Below, piece after piece: positions 47,513 through 55,876 of a stretch of DNA of 64,000 nt. Position numbers and translations under genes: made by a program. The notes beneath the pieces are model-generated. The model was not told the origin of the DNA and made no database searches. It saw only the letters and a program-made list of their open reading frames with translations. Each line of letters opens with the position of its first letter. The first letter of the stretch is position 1. The stretch comes from Acidobacteriota bacterium (GTDB taxonomy: Bacteria > Acidobacteriota > Terriglobia > Acidiferrales > UBA7541), in contig PLUM01000037.1 in NCBI GenBank assembly GCA_003165465.1, positions 1 through 64,000 on the forward strand, in the 5' to 3' direction.

Positions 47513-47837
47513 CGGGTGTAATTTTCAGCGATTTCAGAAAGCGCAGGTCCTGCGGAGTCATTTCGAACTTCGGCGTCTCGCTCTCTTCCTGCAGGATTTC
47601 GTGGTCGACTTGAATGTGCAGCGATTCGAGGAAACGCTGGTCAGTGGGCGTGATTTTCGTATCGCCCTCTGCGCGTTGCGCCAGGCCGATCGTCGCGTCC
47701 AGCTTCAGCACAATATCGAATCCCGCGGACCGCACTTCGGCAATCGCCTCCGAGATGCGCGGGGCTTCGGACACCGTATCGTTGATCGCGTGTCCTAGCT
47801 CGCGCAGCAGTTGTTTTAGATGATCGTCCAGTTGCAC
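47499..47837 (-). CDS. Hypothetical protein (112 aa)
   Basis: GTG start at 47837 is preceded by AAGGGAGG four bases upstream; the frame is open to 47897 but without a better start. The product is helical and acidic, beginning VQLDDHLKQLLRELGHAIND and containing two similar segments (TPTDQRFLESLHIQVD and TPQDLRFLKSLKITPD) that form an internal repeat. The role is unknown. Followed by the exported protein gene. Confidence 0.65.
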   Translation of the reverse strand: MQLDDHLKQLLRELGHAINDTVSEAPRISEAIAEVRSAGFDIVLKLDATIGLAQRAEGDTKITPTDQRFLESLHIQVDHEILQEESETPKFEMTPQDLRFLKSLKITPDDSE

Positions 47838-47978
47838 GGGGCCTCCCTTGGGAACCTTCCTCTGTTTAATTGTAGGACGCAGTAGTGGGGGATACAAGTC
47901 CCGAAGTAGTGAGGCGCGTGTTCAATCGGTCACACAGCGCGCATCTACGCCCGCCCGTCAAGAAACCGAAGGCTTTTC

Positions 47979-48059
47979 CGTGGCACGGGCTTCAGCATGC
48001 GTTCTTTTGACTTTCGTTCGCCGCAAATCAAAACCACACAGGCTGAAGCCTGTGCTACG
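47979..48059. repeat. Twin-hairpin intergenic repeat, family A, copy 4
   Basis: Left arm CGTGGCACGGGCTTCAGCAT is degraded; the right hairpin CACAGGCTGAAGCCTGTG followed by CTAC is perfect. The spacer TTCTTTTGACTTTCGTTCGC matches the family. Confidence 0.85.
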
Positions 48060-48089
48060 AAAGACGCCGTTTTGTACTAGAATTCATGC

Positions 48090-48344
48090 GTGGCGACTCA
48101 ACCCATCAGCATGTTTGCGACGCTGCGGCATTCCTTCCGTGTGATCTGGCGCGCCTTGCGCGAGTTGTTTCACGAAGTGACCGGCGCCATGTTTTTTATA
48201 CTGGCCGTAGCCGCGCTTCAGGCCTCGTACCGCTCCTGGCATAACCGCGCGAGCCGGTGGATGGTGGGCATGACCATCGGCTACGCGCTCCTGATGATAT
48301 TTTTCGGCGTGCTGTCATTCCGCGACTCGAAGCGTGTGCGATGA
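48090..48344 (+). CDS. Small membrane protein (84 aa)
   Basis: GTG start at 48090 (ATG at 48111 is possible). Two hydrophobic segments, [16 protein letters not shown] and [20 protein letters not shown], with a positively charged loop between. No ribosome site is evident for either start. It lies directly upstream of the mutase gene and may be co-transcribed with it. Unknown family. Confidence 0.6.
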   Translation: MATQPISMFATLRHSFRVIWRALRELFHEVTGAMFFILAVAALQASYRSWHNRASRWMVGMTIGYALLMIFFGVLSFRDSKRVR

Positions 48345-48372
48345 CCCGCCTTCTGGCCGGAGCAGGGACAAC

Positions 48373-49998
48373 GTGACGGACAAAACGATCAAAAAAGCCC
48401 TATCCGGCGAACGCAAGGAGCGCTTCACGACGCTCGGCGGCATTCCGCTGAAAACGGTTTATACGCGGGACGACCTTGCCGGGGAGAACGCCAAGGCCTC
48501 GATCAGCGTCCCCGGAGAATTTCCCTACACGCGCGGCATTTATCCCACGATGTATCGTGGCCGTCTGTGGACCATGCGCCAGTACGCGGGATTCGGCACG
48601 GCGGCGCAATCCAACGAACGCTACCGATATTTGCTCGCAAAGGGGCAAACGGGATTGTCCGTCGCGTTCGATTTGCCGACGCAGATCGGCCACGATTCGG
48701 ATCATGTCCGCGCCTCGGGCGAAGTGGGAAAAGTCGGCGTGGCCATCGATTCGCTCGAAGATATGGAGACGCTTTTCAACGGCATTCCGCTCGACCGCGT
48801 CTCGACCTCCATGACGATCAACGCCACGGCGGCGATTCTGCTCACGCTCTACGTGGCCGTCGCAAAAAAGCAGGGCGCGGATTTGCGAAAACTTTCCGGA
48901 ACGATTCAAAACGACATCCTAAAGGAGTTCATCGCGCGCGGCACGTATATCTATCCGCCGCGCCCGTCGATGCGCATCGTGACCGACCTTTTCGCCTGGT
49001 GCCGCGCCGAGCTTCCCGCCTGGAACACGATCTCCATTTCCGGATATCACATCCGGGAAGCGGGCTCGACGGCCGCGCAGGAAGTGGCCTTCACGCTGGC
49101 CGACGCGATTGCCTATGTCGATGCGGCGGTCGCCGTGGGGCTGACCGTGGATGAATTCGCGCCGCGCCTGTCGTTTTTCTTCAACGCGCACAACGATTTG
49201 CTCGAGGAAGTCGCCAAGTATCGCGCCGCGCGTAGGCTCTGGGCGCACCTGATGCGGGACCGCTTTAGCGCGAAAAACTCCGCGTCCATGATGCTACGCT
49301 TTCACGCGCAGACCGCCGGAAGTTCGCTCACCGCGCAGCAGCCCGAGAACAACATCGTGCGCGTAGCGATCCAGGCGCTTGCCGCCGTGCTCGGCGGCTG
49401 CCAGTCCCTGCACACGAACGCGATGGACGAAGCGCTCGCGTTGCCCACGGAAGATGCGGCGCTTCTCGCCCTGCGCACGCAGCAGATTGTCGCATACGAA
49501 ACCGGCGTCGTGAACACGGCCGACCCGCTCGGCGGCTCCTACGCCATCGAAACGCTGACGAACGAAATCGAATCGCGCGCCAAGGAGTACATTGCGAGGA
49601 TCGACGCGCTCGGCGGAATGCTGCGCGCCATCGAAACCGGATACGTGCAGGGCGAAATCCAGAAAGCCGCGTACGAATATCAGCGCGCGATCGAGCGCGG
49701 CGAGCAGATCGTCGTCGGCGTGAATCAATTTGTCTCGGAAAAGGGAGCGCCCATTCCGACCCTGCGCGTCGATCCCGACCTCGAACGCGCGCAAGTCAAG
49801 CGCGTGCGGGCGTTGCGCGCCCGCCGCGATTCCGCGCGCACGAGCGCCGCCGTCGCCGAAGTCGAGCGCCGCGCTCGCTTCACGGAAAACCTGATGCCCG
49901 CAATCGCCGCCGCCGTCGAAGCCCACGCCACCGTCGGCGAAATCTCCGACGCCCTGCGCCGCGTCTTTGGCGAGTACACCGAGTCTGTCGTTCTGTAG
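48373..49998 (+). CDS. Methylmalonyl-CoA mutase large (catalytic) subunit without B12 domain
   Basis: 541 aa, catalytic TIM-barrel half of a coenzyme-B12 mutase; no C-terminal DxHxxG cobalamin domain is present, so a separate small subunit must exist elsewhere. Two specificity residues point to methylmalonyl-CoA rather than isobutyryl-CoA: Tyr in [12 protein letters not shown] and Arg in [11 protein letters not shown] (isobutyryl-CoA mutases have Phe and Gln there). The motifs [18 protein letters not shown] and [10 protein letters not shown] are present. GTG 48373 was chosen; an in-frame GTG at 48334 overlaps the previous gene. It interconverts succinyl-CoA and (R)-methylmalonyl-CoA. Confidence 0.9.
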   Translation: MTDKTIKKALSGERKERFTTLGGIPLKTVYTRDDLAGENAKASISVPGEFPYTRGIYPTMYRGRLWTMRQYAGFGTAAQSNERYRYLLAKGQTGLSVAFDLPTQIGHDSDHVRASGEVGKVGVAIDSLEDMETLFNGIPLDRVSTSMTINATAAILLTLYVAVAKKQGADLRKLSGTIQNDILKEFIARGTYIYPPRPSMRIVTDLFAWCRAELPAWNTISISGYHIREAGSTAAQEVAFTLADAIAYVDAAVAVGLTVDEFAPRLSFFFNAHNDLLEEVAKYRAARRLWAHLMRDRFSAKNSASMMLRFHAQTAGSSLTAQQPENNIVRVAIQALAAVLGGCQSLHTNAMDEALALPTEDAALLALRTQQIVAYETGVVNTADPLGGSYAIETLTNEIESRAKEYIARIDALGGMLRAIETGYVQGEIQKAAYEYQRAIERGEQIVVGVNQFVSEKGAPIPTLRVDPDLERAQVKRVRALRARRDSARTSAAVAEVERRARFTENLMPAIAAAVEAHATVGEISDALRRVFGEYTESVVL

Positions 49999-50021
49999 GC
50001 GTTGCGGCTGTACGCATTGCT

Positions 50022-50102
50022 GGTGTAGCTCGCCTCTTCAGAGGCGAGGGGTTTCGCCAGGCTGGGAGAAAATCCCCGCGTCTGAAGACGCGGGCTACAA
50101 CA
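50022..50102. repeat. Twin-hairpin intergenic repeat, family B, copy 4
   Basis: Left half TGTAGCTCGCCTCTTCAGAGGCGAGG, right hairpin CCCGCGTCTGAAGACGCGGG followed by CTACA. Compared with 34076-34170 the two halves are in swapped order. The last bases abut the GTG start of maf. Confidence 0.85.
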
Positions 50103-50104
50103 CC

Positions 50105-50695
50105 GTGAAAATCATTCTTGCCTCGTCCTCGCCGCGGCGCGCGGAGATTTTGCGCGACGCCGGAATTGCGTTTGAAATTCGCGCCACGGAGATTGACGAG
50201 ATGCCCGTCGCGGGAGAAACGCCGCAGGCGATGGTCGCTCGCCTGGCGGAAACAAAGGCGCGCGCGGCTGCCGCGCAAGCGGGCGGCAACGACGCACACG
50301 AGTGCATCATCGTGGGCGCGGATACCACGGTCGAGTTGGACGGCGAAATCCTCGGAAAGCCGCGCGATGCGGCCCACGCGCGCGAAATGATCGCGACGCT
50401 CGCCGGGCGCACCCATCACGTGCTTACGGGAATTTTTCTTTTGCGATTGCGCGATGGCGCCACGCGCGCGGCGGTGGAAACATCGGCCGTGACGTTCGCT
50501 GCGCTCGCGGAAAAGGAAATCGACGCCTGCGTGGCGAGCGGCGAGCCGCTGGGCAAGGCGGGAGCGTACGCCATTCAGGGAATTGCCGGGCGCTACATCC
50601 CGAAAATCGAAGGCTGCTATTTCAATGTAGTGGGATTGCCGCTGGCGAAATTATACGAGATGCTGCGCGAACTGGGCTGGCGGGACAAAGCTTAA
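50105..50695 (+). CDS. maf: Maf/YhdE-family nucleoside triphosphate pyrophosphatase
   Basis: A 196-aa housecleaning enzyme that hydrolyses dTTP, UTP or modified nucleotides. N-terminal substrate motif IILASSSPRRAEIL, catalytic ADTTVELDGEILGKP near 75 and PLGKAGAYAIQG near 155. The GTG start is the only one that gives the standard N-terminus; the frame upstream is only repeat DNA. Followed by a strong terminator. Confidence 0.9.
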   Translation: MKIILASSSPRRAEILRDAGIAFEIRATEIDEMPVAGETPQAMVARLAETKARAAAAQAGGNDAHECIIVGADTTVELDGEILGKPRDAAHAREMIATLAGRTHHVLTGIFLLRLRDGATRAAVETSAVTFAALAEKEIDACVASGEPLGKAGAYAIQGIAGRYIPKIEGCYFNVVGLPLAKLYEMLRELGWRDKA

Positions 50696-50716
50696 GGGGC
50701 GAGTAATCGGCAAATA

Positions 50717-50745
50717 AAAAGGGCGGTCTCGTGAACCGCCCTTTT
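50717..50745. terminator. Bidirectional rho-independent terminator
   Basis: AAAA, stem GGGCGGT, loop CTCGTGA, stem ACCGCCC, TTTT. The stem is perfect, with A-run and T-run on either side, between the convergent maf and tatA genes. Confidence 0.85.
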
Positions 50746-50793
50746 ACACGAATTTTTTAGGCGAATCCTGAATCGATTAATAAGTTCGAGAAA

Positions 50794-51024
50794 CTACTTC
50801 TTTTCCTCGATTGCCGGAGCAGCCGGTGGCGCAGCCGCAGGAGCGGCAGGAGGCGGCACTTGCGTGGACTGCACGGTCGTCTGCCCCGCGCCGTGCATGC
50901 CTTCCTTGAAATTCCGGATCCCTTCGCCCAAGCCCTTCATCACTTCCGGGATCTTCTTACCGCCGAACAAAAGCACCACGATCGCCAGCACAATCAGCCA
51001 ATGAAATGGGCTGAACTCTCCCAT
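50794..51024 (-). CDS. tatA: Sec-independent protein translocase subunit TatA
   Basis: A 76-aa TatA/E protein of the twin-arginine export system: one membrane helix ([13 protein letters not shown]), the [17 protein letters not shown] hinge and amphipathic helix, and an Ala/Pro-rich tail. The ATG at 51024 was chosen over an upstream in-frame one because it gives the normal short N-terminus. tatC is not in the window. Confidence 0.92.
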   Translation of the reverse strand: MGEFSPFHWLIVLAIVVLLFGGKKIPEVMKGLGEGIRNFKEGMHGAGQTTVQSTQVPPPAAPAAAPPAAPAIEEKK

Positions 51025-51089
51025 GATGTACCTGCCTTTTGAGTCGCTTCCCTGTAAATCTACGGGTCCGTTCAAGACTCAATGCCGGA

Positions 51090-51098
51090 ATTATAGCA
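51090..51098 (-). promoter_or_regulatory. Extended -10 promoter for tatA
   Basis: On the minus strand TGC precedes a perfect TATAAT (51090-51095), an extended -10, about 65 bases before tatA. No -35 is obvious. Confidence 0.5.
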
Positions 51099-51187
51099 CG
51101 ATCAAGGCCTGGTTGCCGCTAGTCGGAATTCAAATCAAATTCGGATTGCCTGGCCAAATGGAATTCGCGGCCACGAAAAACAAAAAC

Positions 51188-51964
51188 TTAACCGCGCGGG
51201 AGCGCCGAAGCGATTTCTTCCAGGATGGCGCGCGCCGAGGCTTCCGGATCCGGCGCGCCCGTGATGGGCCTGCCGATCACCAGGTAATCGGCTCCGGCGC
51301 GAATCGCTTCCGCCGGGGTTGCGACGCGCGACTGATCGTCCGTTTTCCGCTTTCGTCCGCCGGATCGACCGCTGGACGGGCCGCCGCCGACTTGCGGGCG
51401 GATGCCGGGAACCACAATCAGGAAATCTTTCCCGCAGGCGCGGCGAATCGCCCGGACTTCTTTCGGGGAGGCCACAACTCCATCCATCCCAGCCTTACGT
51501 GCGAGGCGAGCCAGTTGAACCACGCGCCGGGACGCCGGCCCGGAAATCCCTACTCCTCGAAGCGCGGCATTGTCCATGCTCGTCAGGATGGTGATTGCCA
51601 GCAATTTTGGCAGGGCCGATTTGGAGGAGGCTTTGGCCTCGTCCCGGACCTTTGCCGCCGCGCGCATCATTTCCAGGCCGCCGAGGGCGTGTAAGTCCAG
51701 AAGCTGCACTCCCGGCAGGCCAAGGGCGCTCGATACCGCCCCTTTGACCGTATTCGGGATGTCATGGAATTTCAGGTCGAGGAAGACGCCCGGGCCAAGC
51801 TGGTTCAGTTTTTTTACCGCGGAAGGGCCTTCGGCGGTGAATAAATGTATATTTATCTTAAAGATGCCAACAACCGAGGAAAGGGATTGGGCCATCTCGA
51901 AAGCTTGGTCAAGGGACGGAAAATCAAGCGCAAGGATCAGTTTTTGGCGGGCTTGCTCGATCAG
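51188..51964 (-). CDS. pyrF: Orotidine 5'-phosphate decarboxylase, apparent CTG start
   Basis: Last step of UMP synthesis. The frame encodes LILALDFPSLDQAF (first strand, substrate-binding Asp) before the first ATG at 51895; starting there would lose strand 1. No ATG, GTG or TTG exists in frame further upstream. CTG at 51964 gives 258 aa with a normal N-terminus and a CTGA overlap with the rlpA stop. The catalytic LDLKFHDIPNT and the late VVPGIRPQ are present. A basic insertion of about 20 residues (GGGPSSGRSGGRKRKTDDQS) sits in the phosphate loop region. Confidence 0.85.
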   Translation of the reverse strand: MIEQARQKLILALDFPSLDQAFEMAQSLSSVVGIFKINIHLFTAEGPSAVKKLNQLGPGVFLDLKFHDIPNTVKGAVSSALGLPGVQLLDLHALGGLEMMRAAAKVRDEAKASSKSALPKLLAITILTSMDNAALRGVGISGPASRRVVQLARLARKAGMDGVVASPKEVRAIRRACGKDFLIVVPGIRPQVGGGPSSGRSGGRKRKTDDQSRVATPAEAIRAGADYLVIGRPITGAPDPEASARAILEEIASALPRG

Positions 51965-52386
51965 CGGCGTTTTGGCACCTCGAGCAACTCGATTCGCAAG
52001 CGCGAAACTCCCCTGTCGACCATCCCGAGCCGGCAGGCCACCAGGTAGGAAACGTCCAGCTCGCGGTCGTCAATGAAGGGACCACGATCGTTGATCCGAA
52101 TGAGCACGGCGGAGTGGGTCTTGGGATTGGAAATGCGGACCAGCGAGCCGAAGGGAAGATCCGTGCTGGCTGCGGTCATGGCGTACATGTCGTACTTTTC
52201 GCCGCTGGCCGTGCGACGGCCCTGAAACTTTTTGCCGTACCAGCTGGCTGGCGCGCTCCAGGCTCGTATGGGCTGGAGGGGTTGGCTGACGTGCGCCACG
52301 AGCGGGGCTTCCAATCCTTGGGCTACCAGGAACATCAACGGTAACCAGCGGAGGGCGGCCCAAATCATGAAAAGTCGCCTACGCAT
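51961..52386 (-). CDS. rlpA: RlpA-family septal ring lytic transglycosylase
   Basis: A 141-aa exported protein with an N-terminal hydrophobic signal (WAALRWLPLMFLVAQGLEA) and a double-psi beta-barrel (ASWYGKKFQGRRTASGEKYD, MTAASTDLPFGSLVRISN, RINDRGPFIDDRELDVS). The conserved Asp of NDRGP is present; RlpA cleaves glycan strands lacking stem peptides. No SPOR domain. Its stop overlaps the probable CTG start of pyrF, so the two genes are coupled. Confidence 0.88.
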   Translation of the reverse strand: MRRRLFMIWAALRWLPLMFLVAQGLEAPLVAHVSQPLQPIRAWSAPASWYGKKFQGRRTASGEKYDMYAMTAASTDLPFGSLVRISNPKTHSAVLIRINDRGPFIDDRELDVSYLVACRLGMVDRGVSRLRIELLEVPKRR

Positions 52387-52442
52387 CTTGTTCCCCCAAA
52401 GTTAACGGCATCTCTAAATTTTAACATCCGGTGCCGGATGGT

Positions 52443-53381
52443 TCAAGGAGAATCGGCCTGAAACGATCGAATTAAACTATTGATGCTATTGATGTTATTT
52501 GTTTTGCACAGCTTTTCTACCTCGGCCAGAATGTTGACGCACGCCGCAGGCTGAGAAAAGTTGGCTGTTCCAACCTGTACCGCCGAGGCCCCGGCGATGA
52601 GGTATTCCAGAACATCTTCGGCCTTTTCGATCCCGCCCAGGCCGACGATAGGAATCTTGACCGCGCGGGCCGCTTCATAGACGAGCCGCAAGGTAATGGG
52701 CTTGATCGCCGGGCCGGACAATCCCCCAGTGATTCGGCCCAGCCTCGATTTCCGCGTCTGTATATCAATGCTCATGGCCTGGTAGGTGTTTGCCACCGTA
52801 AGCGCGTCCGCCCCAGTCTCCTCGGCCGCCCTGGCAATAGCTCCGATGTCGGTGACGTTTGGAGAGAGCTTGACCCATAGGGGGCGGCGGGCCACCTTGC
52901 GAGCGGCGGACACGACTTCGGCGACCATGCGAGGATCGCTCCCGAACTGTAGGCCGCCGTGGGCCGTGTTTGGGCAGGAGATATTGAGTTCGTAGCCCGC
53001 CAGCCCTTCCGCATCCTCGAGGATGCGGATCACGCCCACGTACTCGTCGACCGTGTAGCCAAACACATTGGCCATGACTGCGGTGCGGTACTGGCGCAGG
53101 GCAGGCAGCTTTTCCGCGACAAAGGCGCGCACTCCCACATTTTGCAGGCCCACGGCATTGAGCATCCCCGAGGACGTTTCGCACAAGCGAGGCGCCGGGG
53201 CGCCGGCCATCGGTTCGAGGGAAAGTCCTTTGACGACGAATCCTCCCATGCGGTTCAAATCCACGAGGTGCGCGAATTCGACTCCGTAGCCGAACGTGCC
53301 GCTGGCGGCGAGAATAGGGTTAGAGAGGCGCAATGCGCCGACGTTCACGGAGAGGTCCACGGCTGCGGCTGGCACGGTCAC
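52443..53381 (-). CDS. pyrD: Dihydroorotate dehydrogenase, class 1B-type catalytic subunit
   Basis: FMN enzyme converting dihydroorotate to orotate. 312 aa from GTG 53381 (the frame runs further upstream without a plausible start). The class 1 features are a cysteine base in YELNISCPNTAHGG and WVKLSPNVTDIG, with VGTANFSQPAA near the end. The class 1B type normally pairs with PyrK, which is not adjacent. It lies 56 bases upstream of rlpA-pyrF. Confidence 0.93.
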   Translation of the reverse strand: MTVPAAAVDLSVNVGALRLSNPILAASGTFGYGVEFAHLVDLNRMGGFVVKGLSLEPMAGAPAPRLCETSSGMLNAVGLQNVGVRAFVAEKLPALRQYRTAVMANVFGYTVDEYVGVIRILEDAEGLAGYELNISCPNTAHGGLQFGSDPRMVAEVVSAARKVARRPLWVKLSPNVTDIGAIARAAEETGADALTVANTYQAMSIDIQTRKSRLGRITGGLSGPAIKPITLRLVYEAARAVKIPIVGLGGIEKAEDVLEYLIAGASAVQVGTANFSQPAACVNILAEVEKLCKTNNINSINSLIRSFQADSP

Positions 53382-53600
53382 GCGCGAAATGTTAGCACGG
53401 CGATGCGCGCGCAGGAGCGGCGGACTTGTGGAAAACGAGAAAAATTCGGCGGCTCGCAGAGGTCCGTGCTGGAAGTCGCCGGGTGCAAGCAAAGATGCTC
53501 AACCAGGTGCCTCTGAGCGAGGATCATTTGTGCTATATTTCAGGAATTGTAGTTGTAATCCGCAAATCGGGGCAGTAATGCCCGCGCGAGGAATAGCAAC

Positions 53601-53831
53601 ATGAAACAATTCCAGCGAATCACCGTGGACGCCGGTCAATTGGGAGGGGCTCCGTGCATTCGCGGACTGCGCATCCCGGTTGCAACCGTCGTGGGCATGA
53701 TCGGCGAAGGCATGACGGAAGCCGATATACTGAACGCTTATCCGGACCTCGAGATTGAAGATATACGTGAAGCTCTCCGCTACGCGGCGGAGGCAGTCCG
53801 GGAGCGTGAATTGCCGGTCGCCGGTTCTTGA
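53601..53831 (+). CDS. DUF433-family antitoxin
   Basis: 76 aa, small HTH-type protein typical of the DUF433 family: [20 protein letters not shown] followed by [20 protein letters not shown] and [16 protein letters not shown]. Its stop overlaps the TTG start of the next gene. In this family the product is the antitoxin and DNA-binding partner of a DUF5615 toxin. Confidence 0.88.
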   Translation: MKQFQRITVDAGQLGGAPCIRGLRIPVATVVGMIGEGMTEADILNAYPDLEIEDIREALRYAAEAVRERELPVAGS

Positions 53832-54196
53832 AATTCCTCGTGGACAATGCCCTATCGCCCTCGATAGCCGTGGGCCTTCGTTCCGCAGGGCATGATGCAA
53901 TCCATGTTCGAGACCTCCAAATGCAATACGCGTCCGATTTGAAAATTTTTGCGTTGGCTGCCAGCGAAGACCGCGTCCTTATTTCCGCGGATACCGATTT
54001 CGGCACTCTTCTCGCGCTACGCGAGGAAGCCAAACCTTCCGTCATTCTTCTCCGGCGCGGGCCAAAGAAGCCACCAGCTCAACTTCAGTTGATACTCGCC
54101 AATCTTCCAGCCATTGAAGATTTCGCATTGAGTGGCAGTATGATCGTTATCGAAAAGAGTCGTATTCGAGTGCGGCAATTGCCTATTGGTGGGTAG
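53828..54196 (+). CDS. DUF5615-family PIN-like toxin
   Basis: 122 aa, TTG start overlapping the antitoxin stop (TTGA). The Mut7-C/PIN-like fold is seen in [32 protein letters not shown] and [15 protein letters not shown], with acidic residues that would hold Mg for RNase activity. The module sits between the minus-strand pyrD and pyrR. Confidence 0.88.
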   Translation: MKFLVDNALSPSIAVGLRSAGHDAIHVRDLQMQYASDLKIFALAASEDRVLISADTDFGTLLALREEAKPSVILLRRGPKKPPAQLQLILANLPAIEDFALSGSMIVIEKSRIRVRQLPIGG

Positions 54197-54311
54197 TGTG
54201 GCACCCGGCAAATTTCATCCATGCACGAAATAGGAAGGGGGAAATTGGGCGCGTTACCTGCCGCAGAACGCGCTTCGAACCTGGGCGGCTCTATGCTAGG
54301 ATGTTCGCCCG

Positions 54312-54860
54312 ATGAGAATTGTTGAAAAAACGCAGCTGATGACGGCGACGGAAATCGATCGCACCCTTCAGCGCCTGGCCCACGAAATCGTGGAAAAGAG
54401 CGGTGGCACCGCGAATCTGGCCTTGATCGGGATTCGCCGGCGCGGCGTTCCCCTAGCCCAGCGGATCGCGCGGGCGATGCGGGGCATTGATGGAGTGGAC
54501 GTGCCGGTCGGGACGCTGGACATCACGTTGTATCGCGACGATCTGTCGAAAGTCGCGGCGCAGCCAGTTCTGCAATCGAGCGATATTCCGTTTCCGGTCG
54601 ACGACAAGGATCTGGTGGTCGTGGACGACGTGCTGTACACGGGGCGCACGATTCGCGCGGCCATGAACGGGCTGTTCGACCTGGGGCGTCCGAAGCGCGT
54701 GCGGTTGTGCGTGCTGATCGAGCGCGGGCATCGCGAGCTGCCGATCGAAGCGTCTTTCGTCGGGCGCGGCGTGCAAACCAGCGACACGGAGATCATCGAA
54801 GTCCGCCTGAATGAAGTTGACCATGAAGAGCGCGTCGTGCTCGTCGAACGCGTTCCCTGA
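54312..54860 (+). CDS. pyrR: PyrR regulator / uracil phosphoribosyltransferase
   Basis: A 182-aa PRTase-fold protein with the PRPP loop LVVVDDVLYTGRTIRAAM near 100 and IGIRRRGVPLAQRIA near 45. In Gram-positive bacteria PyrR attenuates pyr operons by binding the leader RNA; the 115-base leader here shows no recognisable binding loop, so here regulation is open. First of pyrR-pyrB-pyrC. Confidence 0.95.
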   Translation: MRIVEKTQLMTATEIDRTLQRLAHEIVEKSGGTANLALIGIRRRGVPLAQRIARAMRGIDGVDVPVGTLDITLYRDDLSKVAAQPVLQSSDIPFPVDDKDLVVVDDVLYTGRTIRAAMNGLFDLGRPKRVRLCVLIERGHRELPIEASFVGRGVQTSDTEIIEVRLNEVDHEERVVLVERVP

Positions 54861-54907
54861 CGCCGGTGGCCCCTCGAACGGGACCGGCCTAGATTCCGAG
54901 GATTGCA

Positions 54908-55876
54908 GTGCCATTTCGCTTCGGACACATGCTGGAGATTGAACCGCTCAGCGCCGAGGAAATTCTTTTTCTGCTGGACCAGTCGAAACCCTTCCAGGAA
55001 ATTCAGCGGCACCCCCTGAAAAAAATGGCGACGTTGCGCGGGAAAACCGTGGCGCTGGCGTTTTTCGAGCCGTCCACGCGCACGCGCATCAGTTTTGCGA
55101 CGGCCGCTTCGCGCCTGGGCGCGGACCAGATGAACTTGCAGGCGGAATCGTCCAGCCTGAAAAAAGGGGAGTCGCTGCTCGACACCGTGCGGACGCTCGA
55201 CGCGATGAAGCCGGATTGCATCGTGATGCGGCACAGTTCGTCGGGAGCGCCGCACTTTGTTGCGCGGAATCTCAATCTGCCCGTGATCAACGCCGGCGAC
55301 GGCACGCACGAGCATCCCACGCAGGCGCTGCTCGATGCGCTGACCATTCGCGACCGGCGCGGCACGCTCGAAGGGCTGAACGTCACGATCCTCGGAGACA
55401 TCCTGCACAGCCGCGTGGCGCGGTCGAACATTCATCTGCTCACGAAATTCGGCTGCCGCATCACGCTGTGCGGCCCGGCCATGTGGATCCCTCGCGAAAT
55501 CGAAAACATCGCAGGTGCGGGTGCATCGATCCGGCGCGTCACGCGCATCGAGGACGCTCTCCAGGACGCGGACGTCGTCATGACGCTGCGCGTGCAGCAG
55601 GAGCGGTTGCACGAGCCTGCGATGGCCGCCGACGAATACATTCTCCAGTTTCAGTTGACGCCCGCGCGCCTGCGCCTCGCGAAGCCCGACGCACTCGTGC
55701 TGCATCCCGGGCCGATGATTCGCGGCCTGGAAATCGATCCGGCCGTGGCTGATGGGCCGCAATCCTGCGTGCTCGATCAGGTGACCAACGGGCTGGCCGT
55801 GCGCATGGCCCTGCTGTTTCTGATGGTTGGCGCGGACACATCTTCGGAAAGGGATTCCTCTCATGCTGCTGATTAG
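54908..55876 (+). CDS. pyrB: Aspartate carbamoyltransferase catalytic chain
   Basis: Condenses aspartate with carbamoyl phosphate. 322 aa starting at GTG 54908, with GAGGA six bases upstream. The carbamoyl-phosphate motif FFEPSTRTRISFATAASRLG lies near 55, DGTHEHPTQALLDALTI near 135 and LHPGPMIRGLEID near 270. It overlaps pyrC by 14 bases. Confidence 0.96.
   Translation: MPFRFGHMLEIEPLSAEEILFLLDQSKPFQEIQRHPLKKMATLRGKTVALAFFEPSTRTRISFATAASRLGADQMNLQAESSSLKKGESLLDTVRTLDAMKPDCIVMRHSSSGAPHFVARNLNLPVINAGDGTHEHPTQALLDALTIRDRRGTLEGLNVTILGDILHSRVARSNIHLLTKFGCRITLCGPAMWIPREIENIAGAGASIRRVTRIEDALQDADVVMTLRVQQERLHEPAMAADEYILQFQLTPARLRLAKPDALVLHPGPMIRGLEIDPAVADGPQSCVLDQVTNGLAVRMALLFLMVGADTSSERDSSHAAD

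Noticed and set aside
51188..51895. pyrF starting at ATG 51895
   Set aside because: This would remove the first beta strand with its substrate-binding Asp; the conserved sequence continues upstream in frame.
54197..54311. PyrR-binding attenuator in the pyrR leader
   Set aside because: The 115-base leader lacks a recognisable PyrR-binding loop and a terminator hairpin followed by a T-run.
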